A program made the position numbers and the translations under genes. The notes below the pieces were generated by a model. It had not been told where the DNA came from and did not search any database. It worked only from the letters and a program-made list of their open reading frames with translations. Positions 11,898 through 23,490 of a DNA stretch of 64,000 bases are shown one piece after another. Source of the stretch: Atherinomorus stipes (Eukaryota; Chordata; Actinopteri; Atheriniformes; Atherinidae); contig JALJCO010001169.1 in NCBI GenBank assembly GCA_023101725.1, forward strand, positions 62,001 through 126,000, in the 5' to 3' direction. Each line of letters opens with the position of its first letter. The stretch's first letter is position 1.

Positions 11898-12473
11898 CTG
11901 CAGCGTGGCCTGTACAGTGTAGAGAAACTCTCAATAACTAAAGGAGAGCTAACTCTGAACTCACAGGACAGTAGTACTCAGTCATTTTTTAATTCTACTT
12001 AAAGTATTGGTGAAATGAAAGAGTTTTGCTGTAGACAATGCCTTATAGAGAGGCTGCCCCGTCTCTCCCATGACAGTATATGGATGTATACTGGACGGCA
12101 ACTAATCTAAATATCACCTTAAGGAGTAAAAGTGATACAGACATTTTACCAGTGAGTAAGTGCACGTACAGTATAAACTCCTAGAAATACAGTAAGGTCC
12201 AGGTTCAAATAGAAGCAAATTATCCTTTAATGCACTTAAAAGATGATCTTCAAATGAGCAAGTTATATAAATGCTTTTGTTCTCATCTGTAAAAGAAAAA
12301 ACTAAACTGCAAAGTTATTGAAAAAAGAATTAATTAAGTACTTAAGAATTGAAAATAAAAAGGGAAACAAGAATTTAGAGCCTAGATAGGTAGATCATGT
12401 TAACTTCTGATTTCCCCCAAGATTTTTTCTGCTGCTCCTTTTATTTCATCCCTCTTCATCCTTTTGTGTTTCA

Positions 12474-12554
12474 CCCTCTCCTCTCCTCTCCTCTCCTCTC
12501 CTCTCCTCTCCTCTCCTCTCCTCTCCTCTCCTCTCCTCTCCTCTCCTCTCCTCT
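12474..12554. repeat. (CTCTC)n pentanucleotide microsatellite
   Basis: About 16 nearly perfect tandem copies of TCTCC in a pyrimidine-only tract. Confidence 0.95.
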
Positions 12555-13771
12555 GTGACTGTTTGGATAACAGGAAATGTCCAGTATAGATTTAGGGTTT
12601 AATATCAATGATGTGTAATCCATCTCTATCTTGGTGTTTGGACTGTGGCTAAAGCATAAACTACTTTACGTACAAATTGAGAATCAATCCCAAAACTCTT
12701 TCATCATGACGCTAAATCACAGTTTCATCTCATAGACACAATCTTTTTTTTTCTTACTGTGCTGAACCAAACCAATACATATGATTAATGATGCCATGAC
12801 TCAGAGAGAACATTTGTCTGACAGGCTTTCAACTGCACAGTACATTACCATCGGTGGGTGCTGCATGAAAAATTTCCCAAGAGCACCCTCTGGTGCTAAT
12901 CTTTGGATTTACATCATTCCACCAGAACATCTCCTGCTTTCTTTTTTCTCTCTCTCTTCCTTCCTGTTTTTTTCCAAAAGTGGGACTTTTAATTCCTTCT
13001 CAGCTACACAGTAATCTCTCTGGAATAAATAAATAAATAAAAACTTGCTGTTAAGATCTTTAAGCTTTCTTGTTAAACTTACTTATTTTTACATCAGTAA
13101 ATATTTCAGTTTAGTTCTGTCACTATTTTTCCACCTCACTGTCTGTCTGATGTCTGTCTGTCTTACTTCCGTGATAGATATTTTACAACCGACAGTCTAG
13201 GAAAGTATTCATATCACAACATAAAGCCATCAGTAACACCGGCATCTGCGCCTGCTGCAGCAGATTGAGGATGGCAGAATCATCAATAAAGCCGACAACA
13301 TTCGGCTGCAGCAGTCAGCGAGTCAAGGCCGCACGGTTGAATGGAGACAATCCTCCGAGAGCAAAACAAGACAATGAGATCCATCACAAGCTTAACAATG
13401 CCATGGCTGAAACTCAAGTCACATGTGGGGAAAATATCAGATGAAAAATAATGTAATCTGTCAGTACAACCAAGACGTTGAAATTACAATGATGTGTATC
13501 GTTAACAAATGTGATTCTTGCTTTGAAAAGGAAAGTGAGAAAGAAAACTTTGCCAAAAATTTCAATTAATTCTAAACAAGATAAATGAAAGGTCTGTTAG
13601 TAATTATACAGAAAATGAGCATTTTAGGAAACATGTTTTCTGTCTGAAAAACAACGATCAGCAGATGTTGTTTCCTGTTTGCAAACACAAGTTTTAGAAT
13701 ATTGGTGCTTGTTGAAAAGTAGTTTCCATTTTGGTTGTGATCTTTCACTGAAACACAAACAATTTTACCTG

Positions 13772-13851
13772 GTAGAACAACAAGAGTTGTAGTAAAAGTA
13801 AATATCTTCTGTAGATCTTTACTTTTACTACAACTCTAGTTGTTGTTCTAC
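13772..13851. repeat. 80-nt inverted repeat (hairpin)
   Basis: 'gtagaacaacaagagttgta' leads the left arm. Its inverse closes the right arm ('gttgttgttctac'), with one 3-nt insertion and a loop of about 15 nt. The stem is about 31 bp. It may be a tiny foldback element or a transcribed hairpin. Confidence 0.75.
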
Positions 13852-14890
13852 GAGGAAAAAATATCATACTCACAAATGATAAAAAGAGAATCTGTAGACA
13901 GACCTGAATAACTGCACACAGAAAGGCTTGTTGTTGTATCAGCTTTTAAGCAGCAACCAGCCACAAAATAATGCCCATAGCTGTTTTTCATTTTCTCTAT
14001 GAAAAGTTTTTGATTCCTAAAGAGACTTCTTGAAAAGAACTGGAAAATTTTAATAACATTGAAAACATAGAGAGATCTGTGACCTGTACATTTAAACTAA
14101 TTCATATTCACCATATTGATTTTATCAGCTGTTCTGCAGCCCTCTTAAAGGAGCAAGTTTTGATTTTTTTTTTTTTTTTTTTCCATAAGTGTGCTCCTTC
14201 TGGCGACAAATGGAAGTGTGCATGAGTTGCTTTGACTGCATTGGTCTCTAGTTCAACCTGCACTGCACTCAGTCTGAGCCTGGAGTTGAGTAAATTGACA
14301 AACTGTATGCTAACAATAACAACAGGCTAACGCTGGCTTGTACTGAATCAACTAAATGTAACAAGTGGCGAAAGTGTACTGTATCTCCTCCCTAGCAAAA
14401 GTCATATGGCTTTCACATTGCTACATTTACATACTAAAAACTTAGCATTGCAATATTATGTATCCTTATTTCCATCATACATATCACATTTACCTTTTTA
14501 GCAAGAAGAAAGGCAACTGCAGGTCCCATTTTATTCCCTGAGCAGATCGGGAGTGTATCTATGTTAACAGACTACACAAATTTAGCACGATTTTGGCCTG
14601 ACGTAGACGTCGCAGTCAGTTGGTCACTGTTGTGCTCGATTTTGCGTTGTCGTATCACAGAACATCGCATCTTCGCTCCGTGTAGTGTGACATAATCAGC
14701 GACTGGCGATTTGCCGTCTATGACGCTTCATGACCACGACGCAGAAAGACTGGCATGTTAGAAATTTTGTTTTTGTCTGTCTAGTGTGACATGTCCTGCG
14801 ACGTATTTCTACATATCGACCAATAGAAGGACAGTGCGCCCTTCGCTACCACCAGCCAGACCGAACAGGAGTGCTGGTACACAAACAGCA

Positions 14891-15030
14891 ATGGTGAAAA
14901 GGGGAAGAGACACAGCCGCTGTATGGTGGAGCAGTGGAATCGAGGAGAGATTTGTGGAGCTGTGGCATCAGTTTCTTTGCCGCTTTGATGTGCAAACATG
15001 GGTTTACCAACAAATACTGGGTGTGCCAAA
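14891..15030 (+). pseudogene. Possible MADF-like exon relic of a Harbinger element
   Basis: The frame from the ATG at 14891 encodes a peptide with WWSSGIEERFVELWHQ. This weakly resembles the start of the MADF/Myb-like accessory protein of PIF/Harbinger elements. The surrounding DNA (14575-14800) holds 'tagtgtgaca' motifs also seen at 17760. The frame soon loses similarity. This is a tentative call. Confidence 0.25.
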
Positions 15031-15437
15031 TTTATTTTCGACAGTGTTCCACCTCCATGAACATTCAAAAGAGAGTATCTCTCTTGAATATGTTACATGA
15101 AACATCTCCAGACAATGTGTGCGTTCTATCAGTAATAGTCAACAGTAGTTCACAGCACGTCCAAACATTCACGTATGAGACGCTCTCAAATAAATCAATG
15201 ACAAAGTCATAGAAAAAGCGCACTTTGTGTTTAAATAAAAACACAGCAAAAACATTGCGGACATTACGCCCAATGAGATGAACATATTGAAATATGACAC
15301 ACTCATGCACTCTCAGAGCCAAAACCATCCACATCACGCGTGATCATCAAAGCTAATTAACCATCTGAACTCACCTATCGGGCGCAGAGTATAGACACAG
15401 CGTTGCTGCTGTGCACTGCGCAGCTCTCAATTCAAAG

Positions 15438-17035
15438 CAGTGGTTCTCAACCTTTTTCAGTCCGCCCCCCCCCCCTCCCCAACCACAAGCACGCACGAAC
15501 GCACACACACACACACACCCACACACACACACACACACAAATACTGCATGATTTTTTTTTAATGATAAAAATATAAACTTTGAAATTTTACTTAAAGGAT
15601 GCTGTGTTTCAGAATGGGAGGGGGTCAAATCAGCGTTCTGCGTGGCTGATAGCCCACAGCCTTTCCTGAACTGGGCTTGCAAGATAATTTTAGGTGGTTG
15701 TTAGATCATTATAAAACAGATCAAATAAATGATATCAGGGATGTCAGTATTAATGTGCTAATACAGAAAGATTCATCTGTGAAGTTTTCCCCTTGATTTT
15801 CTAAACTGTTAAGTTATTGTTCACGTCATTTTAAAAATCAGTATTTGGCATCTTCTTGCTAAGTTAAACTGAATTTGGGATTGTAGCTGGTTTGATACAA
15901 TGTTGAACCGAATCTATAAAACACTTTCTCCATCTTATTTATGAAGTTTATGATGTCTTTACATGCCCTAAGCCTTGCGCTGCTTTGAAATGAAGGTGCT
16001 TTATAAATAAAGTCTGATGTGATTAATACCGGTTCACATCAAGTCCACGGTTTTGATCCAATCTTCGTGTGCATGAGGGCACACCATGCACGTGTCAGAG
16101 GCCTGTCTTCCTGCATGCTGCGGCATTCACGTCCCAGTAGATCTCTGACAGAGTATTGCTAATAACGGTGCTAATAAAACATCTGTGGCAAGTCTCCAAC
16201 GGTTGAGTTGATGCAGGGAAACTCTGGTTTTAGAGCATCAGCAGCCTGCACTGACAGCAGCTGTTTATATAAAGTAAAGCCAAACTTTAGACCTTCACGT
16301 TTGCTCTGCCATCATAGTTGTTTCTGCTGGTGAGGGAGCTCCTCCAGAGAGAGCGAGGCCAACACGTGAGAGAGCAGTAGTCGCCTTCCATCAGTCCTGC
16401 AGCGTGAGTGCTTGTTAAGGAGGAGGCAGTTGGTAATACGATGTTTGGCTTGAGGTTAATTAGTCTCCTGCAAAAACATGAGTATGACCTTAACTGCAGG
16501 TGCTGTTACTGTAAAAAGACCGGTAAGGCTGAAGTTTATCGGTTCAAGTGGACCATGAGACTCCCCCCTGGGGCCATTTTGATACTGGGTTCAGTACCCA
16601 TCCCTACTGGGACCTGTCATCATTTCAAATGTACTTTTAGATTGTTCATGTAGCCTGATGTTGAAGTTTAAGTTCTGCTATTTCAGACTGTCTGTGAACG
16701 CTTTCCTCAGACGCAGCTGCTGCTCCTGCTGACAGCAGACTGGGGAGAAAATAAAAGGTTTCTTTGTTCTGATGGTGTGTGAATGACAGGTCAGACATGA
16801 GACTAGTGGACAGCTTCGTTGTTGTTGTTTTGGTGTAACCTAGTTACAGCTGACAGTAACTGGTTTTGAATAATAAAATGACTGTTTGAGACCAACCACT
16901 TGTCATCTTTCTCATGTCCAGTCATAAAGCTACATCAATTTTGCTCTTTTATATTTTTCCAAAATGATTTGGCGACCCCCAGAAATCATCTCGCGACCCC
17001 AATTGGGGTTGGTACCCCAAGGTTGAGAATGGCTG
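15438..17035. mobile_element. hAT-family element, decayed
   Basis: The left terminus is CAGTGGTTCTCAACC. The right terminus is the inverse of CAGCCATTCTCAACCTTGGG. The flanks are attcaaag (15430-15437) and atttaaag (17036-17043), an 8-bp target duplication with one difference, as expected for hAT. The 1598-bp interior shows no convincing transposase frame. A (CA)n run lies at about 15499-15539, just inside the left end. The 'cgacccc' repeats before the right end are typical of this hAT group. Confidence 0.8.
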
Positions 17036-17043
17036 ATTTAAAG

Positions 17044-17811
17044 GACAAGATGGCAGCTTGGCCGCATTTATTATTCCATCATGTGTCTGATTTCATGTGG
17101 TTGCGGTGTTTTCAGACATGCACTCTGTTGGCAGCACTGATGGAGTGCACACATATGAGGACGCACGTGTGTGTGTTTGTATATAACAACACACTTTATT
17201 CCACTTTATGGCAGTTTTAAAATACTGTCACTGAGTCGGACTCTGCTGGACTTTGCTGTCATGGCCAGCAGACTGTGGTCAGCCTGATGTTTTTGGGGCC
17301 CGCTTGGCACTGGGCGTCCTGCGCACAGTGCGTGATGCTCCTGGTGGAAGCGATGGCGCTGATCAGAGTGCAGTTTCTCCGCAAGCTCTTTTTCAAAGAT
17401 GAGCAGCGAGATGCTTTTCAGTCTCTCTGTGCGCATTGTAGCTCTGTTGGTGGATTTAATCCTGTTTACACATGAAAACAGGCTCCACAGAGCAACTGGA
17501 ACAGGCAGTGTTACTAGAATACCAGTAAACAGTTCATGTTGGGTAAAACATCTTTGTCACATGAGTACAAAACTTCAATAATGGATTGGGACTGATGTCC
17601 CCCCGTCCACTTTCCATTTCATGAGTGACCCTAACAGTCAATTAAGAGGCCTCCAAACCATGTGACTGATTGACAGCTGCTTGTCCCGCATCCCCGTCTT
17701 GTGTCATCTTTTGTGACACCACGCGATGATCAGACGGTTTTCTGGCTGGTGCCATTCTTGTAGTGTGACCACTCGGGAGTAACAAGACACCGTCCGATTT
17801 TATGACACAAT
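17044..17811. other. Intergenic; possible flank of an older repeat
   Basis: Overlapping short frames at 17206-17475 have no recognised domain. 17680-17811 ('tgtagtgtgaccactcggga') resembles parts of 14575-14800, suggesting a broken older element into which the next element inserted. Confidence 0.35.
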
Positions 17812-17949
17812 GGCACTGATTTACGAAAGGTTTGCGCATGCTAAAACAAGTGCTATCTTCATTACATGCGCAATAATCCGCCGGCGCTGATTTACAAAAA
17901 TTTGCAAAAAATTGCGTGTAATTTAGCACGTCTGAAAAGCAGTTATTAA

Positions 17950-19328
17950 AGGGACTTAAGGCAAGATTAAGAAACAAAACTCGCGACTGCCGCGACTGAC
18001 GCTTCAGGTAACTGCAGCCACGAGCCAAGCCGTCACGGGAGCGTGCACAAACTGAAGCTATAATGTTGTTTACTCACCTTTTTCTCCGTAGTTACACTTT
18101 TTAGTGGTCTTTCAGTTGATCTGGATCGTTTGCTGACGGCAGAATAATCCATAACAATCGCTTACAGTGTTTGAATTTACCGCGACCGGCTTCTTCCTAT
18201 ATCAAAACAGCGGATGTAGCGTCATGTGACGTCACGTCCGCATGGCAGAGCTGGAAAACTATAATGTTGTTTACTAAGCTTTTTCTTCGTAGTTACAATT
18301 TTTAGTGGTCTTTCAGTTGATCTAGATCGTATTCTGACAGCAGAATAATCCATAACTATCGCTTACAGTGTTTTTATTTAACGTGACCGTCTTTTTCCTG
18401 CATCAAAACTCCGGATGTAGCGTCATTTGACGTCATGTCCGCAGGGCAGCGCGGGAAATTCGGACACCAAATTGCAGCGCATTTTGCAGCACACAGCCTG
18501 TTCAAGGCAAGGCAAAACATGGGTGGAAACCAAGGGGCAAACTCCGCCTCAGAACAGTGAAGCTCTCTTCCGCATTGTAAATAGTGTAATCCTCCCTTCA
18601 TCCACTAGGGGCTGGCTCCAAGAGCGAGCAAATCCCCATAGACTCCCATGTTAAAAACGCCAACTTCACAGCAGAAATAAACAGGTTTACAGCCTGGTTC
18701 AAAAAATCATTTTAGGTTTATTAGGTCAAGTTTACCTTCATGTCAACTGTGAGGGGGGTGAATTTTTTTATAACTCATTCGTTTAGATGTTATTTATTCT
18801 TCAAATTACACATAATTAAGGGCGTGTCCTTATGACAGACCGGAAGCTCCGCCTGCCGACCGGAGGCTCCTAGTTAGCTCCTTCTTTGCTCTTAATAAGG
18901 TCTCAGTTTGTTACAGAGTCGCACAACGGCGGTGTTTAGTCAGCGAATTGCAAGTCTAAGCATGTCTTACCTTAACCATGCCGCTTAGGAGCCTTATCTT
19001 TGTTAGCTCCTCTTAGTTTCGTGTTAGCTCAGTTAGCGTTTAGCCCACAGTACGTCAGCTGTCAATCATTTGCCCCGCGGCCGCGCTGTGCCCATTTTAG
19101 GATTTTCCTGGAGTGACGACGTACGTGACACGGCAAGATGGCGACGGTAAGACACGCCCAACTGGCTTCACATTTCTCTATTCAGAAGAGACCGGAAGCT
19201 ACGTCCAGTAATTATATACAGTCTATGGTGGAAACGTTATTTTTGGTATTTACTGCTTCATCACCCATTAGTATGAAAAAAAGGGACATTCATGCTTGGT
19301 TTTTTTCAAATTCCTGCCTCAAGTCCCT
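17950..19328. mobile_element. TTAA-target element, family B, rearranged copy
   Basis: TTAA at 17946-17949 is followed by AGGGACTTAAGGCA. The right end is 'tgcctcaagtccct' followed by CTAA. Compared with the 9055-9507 copy, the block starting 'ataatgttgtttact' is present twice (from about 18059 and 18255), an internal tandem duplication. A 697-bp insertion lies between the 'gggtggaaac' and 'gttatttttggtattta' parts. Confidence 0.8.
18531..19227. mobile_element. hAT-like miniature inside family B element
   Basis: It is flanked by a perfect 8-bp duplication GTGGAAAC (18523-18530 and 19228-19235). The uninterrupted family B copy at 9 kb shows the empty site. Its 697 bp contain 'catagactcccatgttaaaa', 'cagcagaaataaacaggttt' and 'gtatagac'-like motifs of a very common teleost repeat. 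It is non-coding. Confidence 0.75.
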
Positions 19329-20296
19329 CTAACTGGCAGCTTATGCACTGGTGGCTGAAAGAGTGCTGAATACAGGACTGCAGACAAGCAGCATTCTGTC
19401 AAAATCATTTCTCATGAGGTGTGCAGGCGACACGTCAAGTTTTCATTATTTAATTAAATAACAATCAACATCACTGTTTAACACAGGTTATTCGAGACAG
19501 ATGAATCAGAACATCTGCAACTGTAGGATAATAGTAGGCTAGTTAAAGCCGACATTAATTATGTCTTTTTATATTATTTTACTTTTTGCCAATGACATGT
19601 TTTTAAATTAAGATCAGCTCCTGCTCCTCCTCTCCAGACCACAGCTGCTGCTGCTGCTCTGAGGTCGCTGCCCTTTATGAAGTTGGCCCCCACCCCATAC
19701 AAAACTCAGTTAAAATAACCAGTAATGTAGCACAAACTATTGATACTATTTTTTACTGAGTTTTGCGTGGGGGTGAGGGGCAATTGCGCAGGTCCAGCAC
19801 CTGGCATTGTGCCAAACAGCGCGCAGTCTGTGCGTAATATCAGATCATCCTCAACAGCGTCTCCTTATCCATGTCCTTATAAACTGGCATCTTCTTACAA
19901 CACACAGGGAAACCTGCTGCATTGCTTTTATTTTATAGTTATATTCATCTTACATTCTGTTTTTTATTTGCCTCATATTACATCTCTGCAACTAATATCT
20001 CTCTATCAGGTCAAATTTCATTTTGTGTTTACCACATGCTCTTCTGAACTTTCCATGGCACAACAATAGCACACACTAAATCCTCATTTAAATACTGCTG
20101 TTTGCGCCTGTTACAGATTGTGTGTGTAATCTTTGTAGATTACCCGCAAACGCTGAAGAGACAACGCACGCTATTTATCTGCACGACAAAGAAATTATTT
20201 GGATTCTTTGTAAATCAGGGCCAATGTCTGTTAATCTGACATAGTGACCGTTGTGAACGATGAAAAAAAGATGTGTAGTCTGATCCTGGCTTTTCC

Positions 20297-20600
20297 CAGG
20301 ACCTTTTCTTTTGAAGGGTCCCATGTTCCCTATATACCCTAGAAAAGGTCCTATGTTCCCTGTTGTGTTAGGGAGGGGTGCTGTCTACCCCAAACCCTAA
20401 CCACTACTCCAAACCATGACCCCTTAAAAAAAAAAAAGTCCTATGTTCCTTGGTCACATACAAACCGGGGAACATAGGACCCTTTGAGTGAACAGCGAGG
20501 AACGTAGGACCTTTTTTTAAAACAAACAAACAAACAAAAAAAGGTTCCTATGTTCCCCTGTCCCAAGTGGGGAACATAGGACCCAGGGAACATAGGGATG
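20297..20600. repeat. Clustered direct and inverted GGTCCTATGTTCCC motifs
   Basis: The motif GGTCCTATGTTCCC or its inverse GGGAACATAGGACC appears about eight times, in both orientations, with slight variation. It alternates with an 'accccaaaccctaacca' block and an (AAAC)n run. It is non-coding and of unknown type. Confidence 0.8.
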
Positions 20601-20770
20601 ACCCAGAGTGGATCAGAGCTCCCTCCATTTATAGTTAGAAAGCTACTCCAGTGTTGATCCTTGTCTTACTGTGGCGCTGGTCGGACTCCAGTTTGGCCCT
20701 TTTCATCACTTGACAAATCTTTTCTTTGTCTTATTGTAAAAGGAACGAGAAAACCACTCGTAGAGAACAG

Positions 20771-21325
20771 ACCTCCGCCAAGCAGCTCATGTGCCCCTCA
20801 CATTGTGACTTACAACAAAAAATTATACTCCTGCATAGATTTAATCTACATCTTTGGATTCCTTGACCATGAAAACATACCAATAGTTATTTCCAAAAAT
20901 CTATATTTCCATAATGGCGGTTTTCTTCTGGATCTAGCTCTGTTGCTATTGAAGATGCATCAATTGCATCAGTTGACATACTACTGATTCAGCAGAGTGT
21001 TGGCAACAATGTGGTGTTAGTTGCATGTCTGTATCTTCATTTGTTACCTTTCAGCATTGAAAATTCCAATGACTCCCTTACTTTTGTGTGTTCTGGATCA
21101 TAGTATCCAGAATTTTCTCTGGATCTGGATCAACTTTTGAAACATTATAGAACTCATTGAGATCCTTTCTTGGGATTTTTTTTTTAACCAAGCACTTAGG
21201 CCATTTGTATGGAGTTATATACAAAAATTACAAAATTTGGCCTATCTCCCAATGACTTTTTCCGTAAAGTTGCTGACAGACAGACAAACCAATGCGACCA
21301 AAAACAAAACCTCCTTGGCAGAGGT
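20771..21325. mobile_element. Non-autonomous DNA transposon (ACCTCYGCCAAG ends)
   Basis: The left end ACCTCCGCCAAG and right end CTTGGCAGAGGT are inverted. The interior is AT-rich and non-coding. The target duplication is unclear, so the family is unassigned. Confidence 0.5.
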
Positions 21326-21539
21326 AAAAATACAAAATCTTGCAACCGGAATAAGCTGGAAATAATTACTCCACCGACAGTGTGGAGTATTAGTTACAGT
21401 TACAGACCCATCAGTTATAGGATTGGGCGGGGGTGGGGGGTGGGATACAGTTTAATCTGGTCCATCCTTAGACAGACAGAGTATTTTATCTGGCACCTCA
21501 CATGCACTACAATCTGAATACCACCTACTGAACTTCTGT

Positions 21540-21900
21540 ACAGGGTGCCCCCTCTTTATGAGCATAACCGGTACAAACACTCATTCATCCCTCTGACAGT
21601 GAAGCTCATACATGAGCAGATATGTGGGGAGGAACTGGTGAACAGGAGGTTCGGTAGATAACTGTTAGCCTAACTTCTCACAGCCGGTCTGTGGTGGTCC
21701 TCTTATTAAGCAGTAAGGTGGCATCTGCAGTTTTATTGTCTTGTAGATGCTGATTTTATAAGCTGTAGCCGATTCATTTTGTCTTGTTTCTATGGTTATT
21801 TATTCATTAATTGGGTGTGTTTGCTATTGTGTTGTCTGCAGCAAAATCCTCTGTACAAGACAAATTTCTCAATATCTACCGTAATAAAGATACTTTACTC
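21540..21900 (+). pseudogene. LINE 3' end fragment
   Basis: The plus strand encodes a short tail with YRTNTHSFIPLTVKLIHEQ, like the last residues of LINE polyproteins (the conserved RTxxxxSFxPxAxxLLN motif). It is followed by a 3' UTR ending 'caagacaaatttctc' and 'aataaagatacttta', as in teleost LINE tails. It is strongly 5' truncated. Confidence 0.5.
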
Positions 21901-22990
21901 AAGTTTTAAAACCTGGTTTAGCGAGGAAAGGGGATGACTAACTTCTCAGTTCATTAGTAAGTTTTGTATATAACAATATCAGAAATCAACGTTTTTGGAT
22001 TTTCTGCTTTGTCATCAATTTTTTACATCATCAAAATAATTCCTCTGTTATCTGTCAATCAGTAAGCTGTTCATTCAGCTCTATATGTTGAGAGAAATTA
22101 GTGAAATTATGCACATCAACCTAATTTCCTTTCAGAAATTACGACAGAACCTAAATCACTTTGAAAAATCCCTTTTGAGAGGGCATTTTAAGCCAACAAA
22201 AGCAGTCCCTCCCTCAGTTCATCTCTTTCAGTCTCTCTTCCTGCTCTCGTCTCTCTCCCAGCAGAGAGGTCACACTCAGGAATCTGCTCTCATTCTGCAG
22301 TTAAGACACTTATTTCCTCCTGTCATTCTCCGTGGAGCCTGTTTGGAGTGTTGTGTGGTGCTGGGGGCACGTCAGTCGAGTTCGAGGCTGGCTCCAGCAG
22401 CCCCCGGGGGAACCGCTTGATTAATTGAGCTGGCAGATTTATGGCAGGGCAAGCAGCCACTTGGCATGTGTGTGTACCTGTGAGTGTGCATCTAAGTGTG
22501 TGCGTGTGTTTGAATGCGTACTGAACTGAATGCTTTAATGTGTCCCTGCATGTGCTATGTGTGTGTGGGTCCAGGTATTGACTTTGACTGTAAGATCTGA
22601 GTATCGGCATTTTTGTGTGTTTCTGTCTGTAATGTGATGAAATGTGTTTCTATTTAAACATTTGTCTCTGTCCCTTAATGTCAGTTGCTGTGTGCATTTA
22701 GGGAAAGTTCCCTCTCTTACCATAATTATGGTTTCCAGGCCTCGGAGCTGCATGGGGTAAACTGGATGTCAAGGCTGGCCAGACCCTGAGCATTCCCACA
22801 GGGTGAAGTCTGGGGTCTTACTGTCCAGTCAACACTCAGCCAAGCTGCCCACAGGATTGATGCACAACTTCTCCTTACATTCACATTTCTCACCCAGCAG
22901 ACAGCTAGTGTGTTCTTTTCTGACCAACTTGGATGTTTGTCTTTGCATCTGATACAAATGTGATGAAGATTGGAAGTATGATACAGCATG
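21901..22990. other. Intergenic with TG-rich stretch
   Basis: An interrupted (TG)n region lies at about 22465-22570 and produces spurious histidine/threonine-rich frames on the minus strand. No gene recognised. Confidence 0.45.
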
Positions 22991-22994
22991 GTAC

Positions 22995-23350
22995 TAGGGC
23001 TGGGATGATGCGTCCATGTACCTGATTACGTCGATGCAAAAAATACGTCAACGCAAAATATGCATACCAATGTGTCGTTGAACCAAAACAAACATGGCAG
23101 CGTCATCTTCAACGCAAGTGGCTCCTCCGAGTTTCCAAAGTGTAAGGCAGTGAAGGCACACACTCGTTTGTTGAAGGTATGGGGATGTTGGGAATGGCGA
23201 AACCGAAGCCTCATGTGACAATGAGATAACTTCCGTGAGATTGACGCCATGTTTTTAGACATGCAAGACCTGTTTGAGACGATTAGCATGTAGCATGAGC
23301 TCTATCTGCTGGCCAAGGGTGTGTACTGCAGCTGATGCCGGGAGCTGTCT
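22995..23350. mobile_element. Possible hAT left end fragment
   Basis: 'tagggctgggatgatgcgtc' followed by CGTCGATGCAAAAAATACG-like repeats resembles the terminus and subterminal motifs of teleost hAT elements (TAGGGCTGGG...). There is no right terminus and no intact frame. Confidence 0.4.
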
Positions 23351-23490
23351 CAACTCTACCTCGGTGTATAATAAAAGTTACATTCTCAACCTAATGTTAG
23401 AGTTTCATCTGTCTTTAATATCTTGGAATCACTTCTGGGTTAAATAAAATATTTTTCATTTCATTTCCAAGTGATTGAAATACATATTAA

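Larger units (their letters stand above)
11898..14530. other. Intergenic; microsatellite and hairpin only
   Basis: Apart from the listed pentanucleotide repeat and the hairpin, nothing coding was recognised. 13190-13440 is more GC-balanced and looks exon-like in composition, but no frame with splice sites could be defended. Confidence 0.45.
17812..20222. mobile_element. PIF/Harbinger-like element with nested insertions
   Basis: The left end is GGCACTGATTTACGAAAGG. The right end is the inverse of GGCCCTGATTTACAAAGAAT. Both are flanked by AAT (17809-17811 and 20223-20225), a 3-bp duplication as in Harbinger. Of 2411 bp, 1379 belong to the nested TTAA element. The remainder has no intact gene. 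A related left terminus, GGGCCTGATTTACAAAGA, occurs at 51470. Confidence 0.65.

Noticed and set aside
11491..11905. CTGCAGCC/CTGCAGCG as an 8-bp duplication around a hAT
   Set aside because: The left side lacks the expected terminus, so the near match is probably chance.
15371..15682. 103-codon minus-strand frame with Cys/Val repeats
   Set aside because: Encoded by a CA/TG microsatellite and G run at the end of a hAT element.
22323..22753. Histidine/threonine-rich minus-strand frames
   Set aside because: Arise from an interrupted TG repeat.
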